From: Thalassobius sp050633445 | Lineage (GTDB): Bacteria; Pseudomonadota; Alphaproteobacteria; Rhodobacterales; Rhodobacteraceae | DNA length: 64,000 nucleotides | Assembly (NCBI GenBank): GCA_050633445.1 | Contig: JBOEGN010000031.1 | Location: 1-64,000 of the forward strand | Reading direction: 5' to 3' | In this document: piece after piece, positions 39,101 through 47,644 of the stretch | Numbering within the stretch: the stretch's first letter is position 1 | Layout: each line of letters starts with the position of its first letter | Notes under the pieces: model-generated | Databases searched by the model: none | Told to the model about the DNA's origin: nothing | The model's input: the letters and a program-made list of their open reading frames with translations, nothing else | Made by a program: the position numbers and the translations under genes

Positions 39101-41291
39101 CTCGACATCTATCGTGCCCGCCCAAGCCGGGATGAGCACGGTGTTCCAGCAATTGGCAGAGGAAGGCGTGCTTTTGACACCCGAGCTGTCGTCGCCCGTG
39201 TCAGCTGCGGATCTGAAAGCTGCGGCAACGGCCAACCAACAGCTGCACCTGGACAAGCTGAAACATGTCGAACTTAACGACGCGCCGACCGGGCTAAAGG
39301 GAAAACTGCCCTACTATGTCGCCTACAACTGGCGGAACAACAAAGACCCGTTCATGCCGCTGTTTATCTGGTGGACCGCCAAGTACACCTTCTCAAACCA
39401 ATTCGACTTTGCCCAAAAGAAGGTCGCACCCGATTTCTTGGACCAGTTTCAACTGGGCCAGTATCAGGTCGAAATGCATCTCAAATCCAGCGCGGCGGGC
39501 AACTTCTCTAGCACAAGTGGACAAAGCAACCATTTCGAACTTCAGGGCGTCATCGCTATGTCTGCGAACCCGACCTATGTCCTGTGCGACCAGATCGCAA
39601 AATACTGTCAAACCTACCTTGATTATGACCCCAAAGAGGCTCCGAAACAGCAGGCCGGCGATCCGAACTATGACGTGAAATTGCTGTTTCACAAATCCTA
39701 TCTGGAATACAACAGCCTGCGCATGCTGAGCCAGGGTCTGAGCGGCTTTAACCCCAGTATGATCCAGCGCGTCCAGGAAATGCAGCTGCCTGTAAACATT
39801 CCGACGTCGTGGACAGATGCGGGGTATGCGCTTTCTAACTTCTGGCAAACTCAGTTTCTGCATGAGCAATCCAAAAATTGGCCCGTGAATTGGAACAACG
39901 AGGCCCCCAACCCGGCCGCATTGGCGACAAATGACAGCTATGTTGATTTCAACCCGCTTCGGGCAGGCATGCTAGAGATCGACCGGATTCAATTGGTCGA
40001 TGCCTTTGGGCGCTTTATCGACTTGAGCGAGCCAAATCCGACCCATGTGTCTGACACCATGATTGATCCCGAGGCGGACAAGAAAATCTACCTTGCACCA
40101 CGGCTGACCCAGCCGACGCGGTTGAATATGGATTGGATCGCCGCAGAGACCTCTGCCGTGACTGGCAGCTTTGTGGAACCCGGCAGCGCTCAGCCTGCTG
40201 TCTCGCCAATCTGCGGCTGGATATGGCCAAATCATTTGGACAATACCCTGGCGCTTTATGACGCGCGGGGCATTCCAGTTGGTTCGTTGGGCCTGCGGGA
40301 CACGCCCAACCGCGAGGACGGCCCCGTCGTCCATTGGTTCCCGGTCCCCGGAGAAACAACAAGTGTCAGTGTCGCAAACCGCGAGCAGATGTTGACCTTT
40401 TTAGCAGACAAAGACGTCAATTCAGTCTTTATTGACGTCCTTTCCAAGTTTCTGTTCGGCGATGAAACAAAGACTTCTGGGCAAAATTTTGCGGATGTCT
40501 TGCTGCTGCTTGAAGAATCTCAAAGCTTCATCATCACCAATTCTCTGCAAGTTGATCAGGATCTTAGCCTGTTTGTCGGGCGCCCTCTTGTCGTTGCACA
40601 GACGCAACTTGGTCTGGAAACGAAAGGGACCATTAGCCGAGCTGGCGACCTGAGTACCTTCCCAACCTGGAACAAAAATGGCGACCAGTTCACGATTGAT
40701 AGCACGTCTTACATTCCCTATCAGCAGGACAATTTTAACGATGGCGGGGTCTCTGATCTCCAGGTGCCGACGCGCATCGGGACGTCGCAGGTAAAGCTGC
40801 CAAGCGGAAACACCTTCCCCTATTTTGACGATGGGGTTGTGGGGTATTTTGTCGGTGATGACTATGGCACTCTATTCACGCCGGTAGACATGGAGGCAAC
40901 GGGCGCGATCAAATCCCTTGCGGACAGCGATAGCGACTATCCCGTGAAAATCACGCCGAATTCCGCCCCCGAGATCGTGACTTTCATCATGGACCCGCGC
41001 GCCTCTGTCCATGCGACAACCGGTATTCTGCCGGCCCTGGGCATAAAAATCCCAGAGGATCAGTTCAACGACGTCTTGCGACAGATCGAGATTACTTTCC
41101 TGACGGCTCCGGTACTGACACGCGGCACGGTTCCAGACCTGCCAATCCCGAAAGAGCAAGGTTATGGTTGGGATTGGGTTACCACGGTCTCGGAGAACCC
41201 GATCGAGGGCACCCAGAATTTTCAACAAGCCAAGTTCCCTGAAACGCCACAAAGCCTTGTCGATGGCTGGCTGAAGCTAAAGCGCCAATAA
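36186..41291 (+). CDS. Very large hypothetical protein of the DUF6603 gene train (1701 aa)
   Basis: No named domain is certain. Near residue 58 the sequence reads GIHLHWSIPRAYTRG followed by VPNRWVVIR, a block I associate with other uncharacterised large proteins of such loci. Residues about 430-910 are mostly helical and Ala/Leu/Ser-rich and may form coiled coils. Near 1040 a second landmark reads YYVAYNWRNNKDPFMPLFIW followed by WTAKYTF. The C-terminal 450 residues are beta-rich, with a WPNHLDNTLALYDARG block. There is no signal peptide or membrane helix. It is translationally coupled to the upstream 342-aa gene by an ATGA overlap and followed after 78 bases by the next gene. Its size and modular look suggest a structural subunit; this is inference. 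Confidence 0.75.
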   Translation: MNIIVPIHVEALRVTPNTAQLTKTALYEFDKLGKVATSAGSGMIAAENFATSQTYLRNQPGIHLHWSIPRAYTRGLQDQDTGALQYPVVPNRWVVIRTLKNNTPSQAPRAGTKAEPATDTCMWVLESDAHSVVDGDTTLGASVAPWMDNAGDLQGLQGNVLGRRLHITDGWHEPNAAMHTLAATLGDGNHGYLGKLFQAPYGSGETFTAYMPSSGNILGIYDSLEDYFPNPSTLSDDADFSVSYIVMGWVSDIASDACHIILNEAVANYAKLPERDKPTLAQYLEQIMGEELKWSLSDYSALTSTSIPQTQAIMNGIVSDISWKTTTQSGVTYPTGTPKNQDIKVSIGSNTADALSAYLNGTVADPFFNPDAPEVDHQVEWLLNALQFDQLPKLDSGTKGVGQLQEFLHTTTFAGQPGGNVWSVRQNKEKTQSQGQGNNNEVTLPAYLGKLLAELNSAQIQLDTSKDNIANQRKQLFLDWSYHAGQLQTNVFGPAKENLDKDVTGAFLVDGMLHYFPTLLETGSYNSFAKPVAPFVPTPDDFKIALPEAAHPDQTSGIASYAFLGQFNPTAQAFGTALQEMLVDADALSEELLPLGIASLEEVAALLELASLVPASSPTGQSQINELVKQALDSFDTASAALNKASTYGNALVDNSSGIDHLITEATNSTASIATLISDFKSYFTVQDVPEPLPLAGGKSFTDIVAASDVLNLFKYGAENEGFPGVEPLLDSYNGTNGHPSYVCDTSRAAFYMACAHIYAIQTLVPFNVTCAYYLQFCLQELTKAHSDATAITTNLTAANTALTTDPIHAVITGLASTANGILPTIKSDLEATSPKIADALSKVTALLDAQSGGLPAYLADLKGKSWLTVLENMRAAKTVAFQRMPVAQVVGILNQSLYGKVSKQFELVSAPGQMFASPNEPVILMAQDATEETILEPFTRNGRAEIIPCRLPNELVAADTPPPFPAAITSISTSIVPAQAGMSTVFQQLAEEGVLLTPELSSPVSAADLKAAATANQQLHLDKLKHVELNDAPTGLKGKLPYYVAYNWRNNKDPFMPLFIWWTAKYTFSNQFDFAQKKVAPDFLDQFQLGQYQVEMHLKSSAAGNFSSTSGQSNHFELQGVIAMSANPTYVLCDQIAKYCQTYLDYDPKEAPKQQAGDPNYDVKLLFHKSYLEYNSLRMLSQGLSGFNPSMIQRVQEMQLPVNIPTSWTDAGYALSNFWQTQFLHEQSKNWPVNWNNEAPNPAALATNDSYVDFNPLRAGMLEIDRIQLVDAFGRFIDLSEPNPTHVSDTMIDPEADKKIYLAPRLTQPTRLNMDWIAAETSAVTGSFVEPGSAQPAVSPICGWIWPNHLDNTLALYDARGIPVGSLGLRDTPNREDGPVVHWFPVPGETTSVSVANREQMLTFLADKDVNSVFIDVLSKFLFGDETKTSGQNFADVLLLLEESQSFIITNSLQVDQDLSLFVGRPLVVAQTQLGLETKGTISRAGDLSTFPTWNKNGDQFTIDSTSYIPYQQDNFNDGGVSDLQVPTRIGTSQVKLPSGNTFPYFDDGVVGYFVGDDYGTLFTPVDMEATGAIKSLADSDSDYPVKITPNSAPEIVTFIMDPRASVHATTGILPALGIKIPEDQFNDVLRQIEITFLTAPVLTRGTVPDLPIPKEQGYGWDWVTTVSENPIEGTQNFQQAKFPETPQSLVDGWLKLKRQ

Positions 41292-41369
41292 CACGAAGAA
41301 AACAACGCCGCGTCCGGTTCAACGTGCGGCAATTCTGAATCCCAAGATCATTTCAGCAGGTCAAATCCT

Positions 41370-43850
41370 ATGGCAACCTATCCTCTAAACCTTACGAATC
41401 CCGCCATAACGACGGGCGACAAAGCGGTTGTTTTCACCGGGAACGACACAGCGAACACGCTGGAATTGACGATAGAAAACAATTCCGGTTTTCCGCAGAG
41501 CTTTACGCCGGACAAAAACCTGACGCTGGACTTTCCAAGCACCATTATTTCTTATGATCAAATCAAGAAATTGCAGGTGAATGACGCGTGGACGATCACG
41601 CCGCCTGCCCCAATCGAACAAGGCACCAACAACCCCTACAAAATCGCTCTGACGCCCGTCAAAACGATGGATTTCAAGTCAAATGCTAAGATCACGATCA
41701 CCCTGAAGGATCTGTATCCCACAAAGGCTGGCAACGGGCCATTGAAGCTCAGCTATGCGTTTGAGCTTGGCAGTATGACCTCCACGGCGACGCTGACGTG
41801 TAACGCCCTGCCCAAGCCAGATAATCAGACGTTGATGGGTGCAATCTATGCCGTTTCCGTCGGTGTCGAGGTCGAAGGAAATTCTGCGGGCACCGACAAA
41901 ACAGATAGGATCGAACCAAGCGTTAAGCCGGTCCAAGGACGCATCAAGGACGCCAGCGTCGTTGAAAATCGCGTCACGCTTAAGGTCGCGTTTCATGGCG
42001 AGAACAACAAGGCAAAACCCAGCAAGGGCTACACGCCGTCAACCGAGCTGCTCGAAAAACCGGGCAGCTCTTTGCCACGCCTCACCTTCCGCTTTCCCTA
42101 TTCAAATGCCGCCGCTCAAATTGATCAAATTTACACTCTGACGGATAACTCAAAAAGAACCAACGATGGGTATCTAAGCCCCACAAGTGGGCGTAATATC
42201 GACGTCTCCCTAAGCTCGACCCAGGCAGGCGTAACCAAAAATACCTGGTGGAACATTCTGGCCCCGGACGATAGCGACGATGCCACGGCTCCGGTTTGGA
42301 CCGTCGAACCAACAGCCGCAAACGAGCATTTCTTTACGTCGATTGACCATCCCGGCCCTGGGCCTGGCCCGACGCTAAATATCTATCTCAGCAAAATTTG
42401 CACGACGCTTGAGATTTTCCCGCCAACCCCTCAGACGGCAATTTACGTTCAGAGCTTGGACTTTCCGGGTTTCAATGACCAAATGTCCGTGCATCTGATC
42501 GACAAGGACCCTGTACAAAAAACCAAATCCTTTAGCGCCAAGGTGGCGGATCCGTCAGCGCAGCCTACCCTGCAACTGGATTGGCACACCCAGAACACGA
42601 CCTCTGTCCAGATAACGGACATCGAAAATCCGAATGCAGATCAAGCATTTGGCGCCGCGTCGACCCAGCTGGACCCATCTGGGCCGTTGACTGTTCCTAT
42701 TTCCGTAACCAAGCCGCTTTTGTGCGAATATACGCTGACGTCCTATAATTCAGGGCGAAGCCCCCAATCGAGCACCAGCGGCAACGGCAAGATTTCGGCG
42801 CTCTGGGCGATCAATCAGACGGTGGGAACGGATTGGTACGGCAACACCACGGTCATTTCCGCGTCACCGGACGGGTCACTGATCTATATGCCCGCGCAGG
42901 GCGCAGATGCCGGCACACCACTTTATGCCTTCAATTGCAGCGACTTGTCCATCAACACCAAAAAACCCTTTGATAACAATCTGCAAGCCGTCAATGTGAC
43001 GTCATCCCCGGATGGGAAACACGTTTATGTCGTCCTGAAGGATCAACAGTATCAAGCCGCGCAGATTGTCCAACTGGCCTCTGATGGCCTTGCGATTGTT
43101 AACACTTTTGACGCGCTGCCTGGCGGTATCATGAATGACGGCGGCTCTTTGGCTGTGTCCCCAGACAGCACGCATCTCGCCTATTCCAGTTATAAACCCG
43201 GATCCGGGGAGCCCCGCGTTTTGTACCTGGATTGCACAAAGTCCTGGACAAGCTACACGCCCACAACAGTCACAGTTTCAAGCATGGTTAACCGGGGGCT
43301 GGCCGTCACATCAGGGGCGATTTTTCACGCTGATACGGGCGGTCTTGGGCATATAGGCCTGACCCCCACAATCGGCACGACATCGCAAACTTTGGCGCTC
43401 AGCTCTGGTGGCATCAACTACCGGTCTGGCCCGATGAGCCTGTCGCCGGACGGATCGCTGCTAGCGGTTATGGCCCTGCCCCCCGCGCGCACGACCGGTG
43501 CCAAAGTGTTCTTCGTAGACACAAACAATATCACCGTTAATCCAATGTCCATCGACACCCCGATCAGTTTTGACGACGGGTTTGTCCTGCCGGGCCTGAC
43601 ATTCTCTGTTGATGGTCGGTATCTCTTTGTCTCTGGGGCCAGCCCCAGCGGCACCGCTGCGCTGTATACATATTCTGTCGCAACCGGAGAAGCTTTGCCA
43701 CAGATGCAGATGCCAAGCGAACAGTTTGGAAACGTCGTCGCACAGCCCACGGGCGCGGGCGTTTTTGTTCTAAATTCGCAACCATCGCTTATGGGTCGTC
43801 TGCTGCGCCTTAATCCTACATTTGAACCATTTAGCAACCCAAATTCCTGA
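41370..43850 (+). CDS. Hypothetical protein with C-terminal beta-propeller-like repeats (826 aa)
   Basis: Residues 1 to about 470 are beta-rich and Ig-like in character (LELTIENNSGFPQSF, ITLKDLYPTKAG), with no known domain name. From about residue 475 onward there is a series of YncE/WD-like blade signatures: SASPDGSLIYMPAQG, TSSPDGKHVYVVLKD, AVSPDSTHLAYSS, SLSPDGSLLAVMAL and TFSVDGRYLFVSGA. Each is separated by 50-80 residues, consistent with one propeller. Such propellers bind proteins or small ligands. No export signal is visible. The gene follows the 1701-aa gene by 78 bases and precedes the kinase-like gene by 58 bases on the same strand. Confidence 0.75.
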   Translation: MATYPLNLTNPAITTGDKAVVFTGNDTANTLELTIENNSGFPQSFTPDKNLTLDFPSTIISYDQIKKLQVNDAWTITPPAPIEQGTNNPYKIALTPVKTMDFKSNAKITITLKDLYPTKAGNGPLKLSYAFELGSMTSTATLTCNALPKPDNQTLMGAIYAVSVGVEVEGNSAGTDKTDRIEPSVKPVQGRIKDASVVENRVTLKVAFHGENNKAKPSKGYTPSTELLEKPGSSLPRLTFRFPYSNAAAQIDQIYTLTDNSKRTNDGYLSPTSGRNIDVSLSSTQAGVTKNTWWNILAPDDSDDATAPVWTVEPTAANEHFFTSIDHPGPGPGPTLNIYLSKICTTLEIFPPTPQTAIYVQSLDFPGFNDQMSVHLIDKDPVQKTKSFSAKVADPSAQPTLQLDWHTQNTTSVQITDIENPNADQAFGAASTQLDPSGPLTVPISVTKPLLCEYTLTSYNSGRSPQSSTSGNGKISALWAINQTVGTDWYGNTTVISASPDGSLIYMPAQGADAGTPLYAFNCSDLSINTKKPFDNNLQAVNVTSSPDGKHVYVVLKDQQYQAAQIVQLASDGLAIVNTFDALPGGIMNDGGSLAVSPDSTHLAYSSYKPGSGEPRVLYLDCTKSWTSYTPTTVTVSSMVNRGLAVTSGAIFHADTGGLGHIGLTPTIGTTSQTLALSSGGINYRSGPMSLSPDGSLLAVMALPPARTTGAKVFFVDTNNITVNPMSIDTPISFDDGFVLPGLTFSVDGRYLFVSGASPSGTAALYTYSVATGEALPQMQMPSEQFGNVVAQPTGAGVFVLNSQPSLMGRLLRLNPTFEPFSNPNS

Positions 43851-43908
43851 ATTCCGACCCTCGGCCGGAATGCCCCGCCCATGCGCGCAGAGTGAAGCTG
43901 TCTGACGA

Positions 43909-44712
43909 ATGTCACCGCCAACCAAAATCGCTGAGGGCAGCTTTGCCACCGTCTATGAAATCGACGCGATGCGGGTTTCTAAACGCTTTAGGGACAAGTC
44001 CAGCGGCGACGCAATCAAATATGAAGCGATGATGGCCGAGCACGCCCGAAACGCAGGTATCCCGACGCCTCAGGTCCGTGACGTCGATCTCGAAAACGGG
44101 ACGATCATCTTTGACAAGATTGAGGGCATCACGCTGGTGAACGTCGTCAAAAACAGGCCCTGGACTGTTTTCTGGGCCGCCCGTGAAATGGCCCGACTGT
44201 TCGCACGCATTCACAAAGTCAATGCCAGCAGTTTCGGAGCGAAGTCTCTGCACGATCAAATCGCGGAGCAAATTCAAGGATGTAGCGCCGTCCCTGACCA
44301 CAAGCAGGCGCATCTCTTGGCGTCGATAAAACCCGCGCATCCGATGTCACGACTGTGCCATTTCGATTTTCATCCCGAGAATGTCATGTTCGATGATCAG
44401 CAGGTTCATGTGATCGATTGGGGCTCTGCGAAACAAGGTCACCCTTTGTTGGACATCACTCAAACCGTCGTCATGAACCGGGTCGATCGCATCCTCCAAG
44501 AGCCGGGAAATCCGCCCACTTTTGTGGTCCGACTGCTGCGGAAAGCTTATATAGAGGCCTTTCTCTTTTTCTACGCAAGGTTTTCGCGCGATTTCACATA
44601 TCGGGAAATTAGGCAGGGCATTGCAAAGCTCTCCAAGGCGATCGCCGCCGCGCGTTTGGCGAATGCAAAACCCTATGAGACCCAAAAACTGCGCAGGATG
44701 ATCGAGGCCTAG
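43909..44712 (+). CDS. APH-fold phosphotransferase / kinase-like protein (267 aa)
   Basis: The sequence has the small-molecule kinase (aminoglycoside phosphotransferase-like) plan. A Gly loop (EGSFATVYEID, residues 8-18) is followed by a short alpha/beta N-lobe. The catalytic loop is CHFDFHPENVMFDD with Asp153, and the metal-binding motif is VIDWGSA. The helical C-terminal part lacks any membrane segment. Proteins of this fold phosphorylate alcohols such as aminoglycosides, choline, homoserine or fructosamine; the substrate cannot be told from the sequence. It is the last gene of the rightward train, 58 bases after the propeller gene, so a role in that system (for example modifying a hydroxylated product) is more likely than antibiotic resistance. 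It could also be a protein kinase-like regulator. Confidence 0.8.
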   Translation: MSPPTKIAEGSFATVYEIDAMRVSKRFRDKSSGDAIKYEAMMAEHARNAGIPTPQVRDVDLENGTIIFDKIEGITLVNVVKNRPWTVFWAAREMARLFARIHKVNASSFGAKSLHDQIAEQIQGCSAVPDHKQAHLLASIKPAHPMSRLCHFDFHPENVMFDDQQVHVIDWGSAKQGHPLLDITQTVVMNRVDRILQEPGNPPTFVVRLLRKAYIEAFLFFYARFSRDFTYREIRQGIAKLSKAIAAARLANAKPYETQKLRRMIEA

Positions 44713-45054
44713 GTGGATCATTGTTCGCCTGATCCTGGCCCGTCCGAACGCGGACACACCTGGCCCGCAAACACCCGTTTTTGAACGAGGGAAGACACCG
44801 TTCAAAGCATAGCCAACGTGTATTTAGGCCAAACCACGACGCCATTTTGGCAGATGCGATGGAATTAGCGCAGCAAAGCGGGCCGCATTGGCCGGACGAC
44901 GTTTCCGCCTCAACAAGGCCTTCCCGAGGGCCATCACCTTCTGCGCAAAACAGATCCAACCATCGCTAGTTTCAGCACGAGGGTCGTAAGAAGACTGCAA
45001 AAGGTTTTACCGCAGCTTTCCTCGAAATCGAACGGGGCGTCAGCTCGACGAAAA
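44713..45054. other. Intergenic region between the gene train and the DMSP locus
   Basis: No gene is supported in these 342 bases. Short frames on both strands lack recognisable motifs. A small hairpin (GTCCG-AACG-CGGAC) lies near 44749-44762 but has no T-run. The region marks the switch from the accessory cluster to the DMSP genes. Confidence 0.5.
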
Positions 45055-45078
45055 CGGCCCGACAAACATGCCGGGCCG
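45055..45078 (-). terminator. Rho-independent terminator of the MmsA/DddC gene
   Basis: Read on the minus strand, a 7-bp stem CGGCCCG/CGGGCCG with a 10-base loop is followed by TTTTC. It lies 35-58 bases after the stop of the dehydrogenase gene. Confidence 0.7.
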
Positions 45079-45112
45079 CTCAGTTCCTAATATGTGGGTG
45101 GCGAAGCGCCTA

Positions 45113-46615
45113 TCACCCCAGTGTCGGCATGGTGAATTCCGGGTCCGTGCGCTGACCGCTGGGCCACCGGGTCGTGGTGGTTTTGATGCGGGTATAGAAC
45201 CGCACGCCTTCCATCCCGTGCATGTGATGCTCGCCAAAGATCGACGATTTCCAGCCACCGAACGAGTGGTAGGCCATGGGCACAGGAATCGGAACGTTGA
45301 TCCCGATCATGCCCACTTCGACATCCTGGCTAAAGCTGCGCGCGGTGTCGCCATCGCGGGTAAAGATCGCGGTGCCGTTGGCGTATTCGTGGCTGTGCAC
45401 CAGATCCAGCGCGTCCTGATAGGAATTGCGGCGAACAACCGACAGGACCGGACCAAAGATTTCCTCTTTCCAGACGGTCATATCCGGGGTCACATTGTCC
45501 AGCAGCGTGCCACCCAGGAAATAGCCGTTCTCATAGCCCTGCATCTCTTGGTTAAAGTCACGACCATCGACAACGACCTTCGCGCCTTCGGCCTCGCCGG
45601 TGTCAATGTAGCCGCGGACCTTCGCCAGGTGCTGTTCGGTGACCAGCGGACCCATTTCCGAGCTTTTGTCGATGGTCGGGCCGATTTTCAGCGCGTTGAT
45701 CTTGGGGATCATGATGTCGATCAGCGCATCTGCAACAGCATCGGTGACCGGAACAGCGACGGAAATCGCCATGCAGCGTTCGCCAGCCGAGCCATAGGCG
45801 GCCCCCATCAGCGCGTTAGCGGTCATTTCCAGATCAGCATCGGGCATGATAATCGCGTGGTTTTTAGCGCCACCCAGAGCCTGAACGCGCTTGCCGTTGG
45901 CAGTGCCGGTCTGGTGAATGTATTTCGCGATCGGGGTCGAACCGACAAAGCTGATGGCTTTGACATCGGGGCTGTGCAGCAGCGCATCGACCGCTTCTTT
46001 GTCCCCGTTAACGACGTTGAATACGCCATCGGGCAGGCCGGCTTCGGTCAGCCACTCGGCCAGTTTCAGCGAAGACGACGGCACGCGCTCGGAGGGTTTC
46101 AGCACGAAGGTGTTGCCGGTGACCAGCGCGACGGGGAACATCCACATCGGCACCATGGCCGGGAAGTTGAACGGGGTGATGCCCGCGCAAACGCCAAGCG
46201 CCTGACGGATGTTGTGGCTGTCAACGACCGAGCCGACATTCTCGGAGAACTCGCCCTTCATGAAGGTGGGCGCGCCGATGGCGAATTCCACAACTTCCAG
46301 ACCGCGGGTCACTTCGCCAACGGCGTCGTCATGGGTTTTGCCGTGCTCGGAGGCCAGAATCGAGGCCAGCTCGTCGGCGCGTTCCCACAGGATGTTTTTG
46401 AATTTGTCCAGGATGCGAGCGCGGCGCAGGACAGGTGTTTTCGACCATTTGGGCCAGGCGGCTTTGGCGGCGGCCACGGCGCTGTTGACTTCGTCGGTCG
46501 AGGCCAGCGGCACATCGCGCTCGGACGCGCCGATGGCGGGGTTGAAGACCGGTTGCGAGCGGCCAGATGTGCCCTGCACATGGGCGCCGTTGATGTAGTG
46601 AGTAAGTTCGGACAT
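45113..46615 (-). CDS. mmsA: CoA-acylating methylmalonate/malonate-semialdehyde dehydrogenase (MmsA family; DddC role)
   Basis: The 500-residue length and sequence match CoA-dependent aldehyde dehydrogenases of the MmsA type. Visible signatures are CAGITPFNFPAMVPMWMFP near 145, FVLKPSERVPSS, the VGSTPIAKYIH segment, the catalytic loop GSAGERCMA with Cys281, and KEEIFGPVLSVVR. The enzyme oxidatively decarboxylates malonate or methylmalonate semialdehyde to acetyl- or propionyl-CoA, using NAD and CoA. Members serve valine and inositol catabolism, but here the setting with dddD, a BCCT transporter and a GMC oxidase fits the DddC role: conversion of malonate semialdehyde from DMSP-derived 3-hydroxypropionate into acetyl-CoA. 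The start ATG at 46615 has AGGAGGAACCC directly upstream. It is divergent from a LysR-type regulator. Confidence 0.9.
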   Translation of the reverse strand: MSELTHYINGAHVQGTSGRSQPVFNPAIGASERDVPLASTDEVNSAVAAAKAAWPKWSKTPVLRRARILDKFKNILWERADELASILASEHGKTHDDAVGEVTRGLEVVEFAIGAPTFMKGEFSENVGSVVDSHNIRQALGVCAGITPFNFPAMVPMWMFPVALVTGNTFVLKPSERVPSSSLKLAEWLTEAGLPDGVFNVVNGDKEAVDALLHSPDVKAISFVGSTPIAKYIHQTGTANGKRVQALGGAKNHAIIMPDADLEMTANALMGAAYGSAGERCMAISVAVPVTDAVADALIDIMIPKINALKIGPTIDKSSEMGPLVTEQHLAKVRGYIDTGEAEGAKVVVDGRDFNQEMQGYENGYFLGGTLLDNVTPDMTVWKEEIFGPVLSVVRRNSYQDALDLVHSHEYANGTAIFTRDGDTARSFSQDVEVGMIGINVPIPVPMAYHSFGGWKSSIFGEHHMHGMEGVRFYTRIKTTTTRWPSGQRTDPEFTMPTLG

Positions 46616-46712
46616 GGGTTCCTCCTAATGTGTGGCCCAAGTCTTACCGGCGTGTTACAGTCAAAAATATAGACAATATCGGCGATCTGTTATTCGAAAA
46701 TGGATGTTAAGA

Positions 46713-47606
46713 ATGAACTGGGATGATTTGCGTTTCTTTCTGGCCGTCGCACGCGAGGGGCAGATTTTGCGGGCTGCGCAACGGCTTGGGACCAGTCAGG
46801 CGCGGGTCAATCGCCGGATCACGCAGTTCGAAGAGGCGCTGGGTGAAAAGCTGTTTGACCGACGCACGGTTGGATGCACCCTGACACCGGCCGGACGCGC
46901 GATGATGCCCAACGCCCTTGCCGCCGAAGAGGCGATGCTGAAGCTGAGCAGTGGCCCCGGATCCGCCAGGTCAAGCCAGATCAAAGGAACCGTGCGCATT
47001 GGTGCGCCGGATGGGTTTGGCGTGGCCTATCTGGCGGCGCATCTCCCGAAATTGCGGGCGCTTTATCCAGATCTAAAGGTACAGCTTGTGCCCGCGCCGC
47101 GTGCTTTTTCATTGTCGCAACGCGAGGCAGATATCGCCATTGTCATCGGGCAACCGCAAAAGGGGCGACTTAAGGCGACCAAGCTTACGGACTATTCGCT
47201 TGGGCTTTATGCAGCGAAATCCTATCTTGCGGCGCACGGTTCGCCCCAATCGCTTGGTGATCTCGCTGACCATAATCTTGTCGGCTACGTGGATGATCTG
47301 ATCTACACGCCCGAGCTTGAATTCAACAAGAGTTTCTGGCCCGGATGGACATCACAAATCGAGATTTCCAGCGCCTTGGCTCAGGTCGCAGCTGTACGCT
47401 CTGGCGCGGGTATCGGCGTTCTGCATGATTTTATCGTGCGCTCTGATCCAGAGCTGGAGCCGCTGTTTTCGGACATCAAGGCCGACAGAAGCTATTGGGT
47501 GGTCTGGCACGAAGCGATGGATGCTGTGCCGCATGTCTCTGTCACGACGCGGTTTATCATCGACACTGTGCGAAAGGATCGCGGGTTGTTTTCACCCAGA
47601 TCTTAA
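46713..47606 (+). CDS. LysR-family transcriptional regulator (297 aa), divergent from mmsA/dddC
   Basis: The N-terminus (MNWDDLRFFLAVAREGQILR, then AAQRLGTSQARVNRRI) is a LysR winged helix-turn-helix, and residues about 90-290 form the effector-binding domain (GTVRIGAPDGFGVAYLAAHL). The family-typical start is ATG 46713; an upstream in-frame extension of 27 codons does not look like LysR sequence. The gene is divergent from the dehydrogenase across a 97-base spacer, the classical layout for a LysR activator and its target. The spacer contains A/T-rich imperfect dyads (ATAGACA ... TGTTAT, about 46671-46694) that could be its site. The likely job is control of the DMSP/3-hydroxypropionate genes, a DddR-like role, with the inducer unknown from sequence. 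Confidence 0.85.
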   Translation: MNWDDLRFFLAVAREGQILRAAQRLGTSQARVNRRITQFEEALGEKLFDRRTVGCTLTPAGRAMMPNALAAEEAMLKLSSGPGSARSSQIKGTVRIGAPDGFGVAYLAAHLPKLRALYPDLKVQLVPAPRAFSLSQREADIAIVIGQPQKGRLKATKLTDYSLGLYAAKSYLAAHGSPQSLGDLADHNLVGYVDDLIYTPELEFNKSFWPGWTSQIEISSALAQVAAVRSGAGIGVLHDFIVRSDPELEPLFSDIKADRSYWVVWHEAMDAVPHVSVTTRFIIDTVRKDRGLFSPRS

Positions 47607-47615
47607 TACGGACAA

Positions 47616-47634
47616 GGGGGGCAATCCGCCCCCC
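47616..47634. terminator. Hairpin between convergent LysR and BCCT genes
   Basis: GGGGGGC-AATCC-GCCCCCC forms a 7-bp all-G/C stem in the 38-base space between two convergent stops. It lacks a T-run, so termination would be weak or factor-assisted, but the position suggests a shared terminator. Confidence 0.5.
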
Positions 47635-47644
47635 TCGCCAGTGT

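Noticed and set aside
43909..44712. Aminoglycoside resistance gene
   Set aside because: The fold is right, but the gene is embedded at the end of a train of unknown structural proteins and has no resistance-cassette context.
45113..46615. MmsA as part of valine or inositol catabolism
   Set aside because: No other valine (mmsB, acyl-CoA dehydrogenase) or inositol gene is nearby, whereas dddD, a BCCT carrier and a GMC oxidase are.
45068..46672. 534-codon open frame on the + strand
   Set aside because: Antisense shadow of the MmsA-family dehydrogenase gene.
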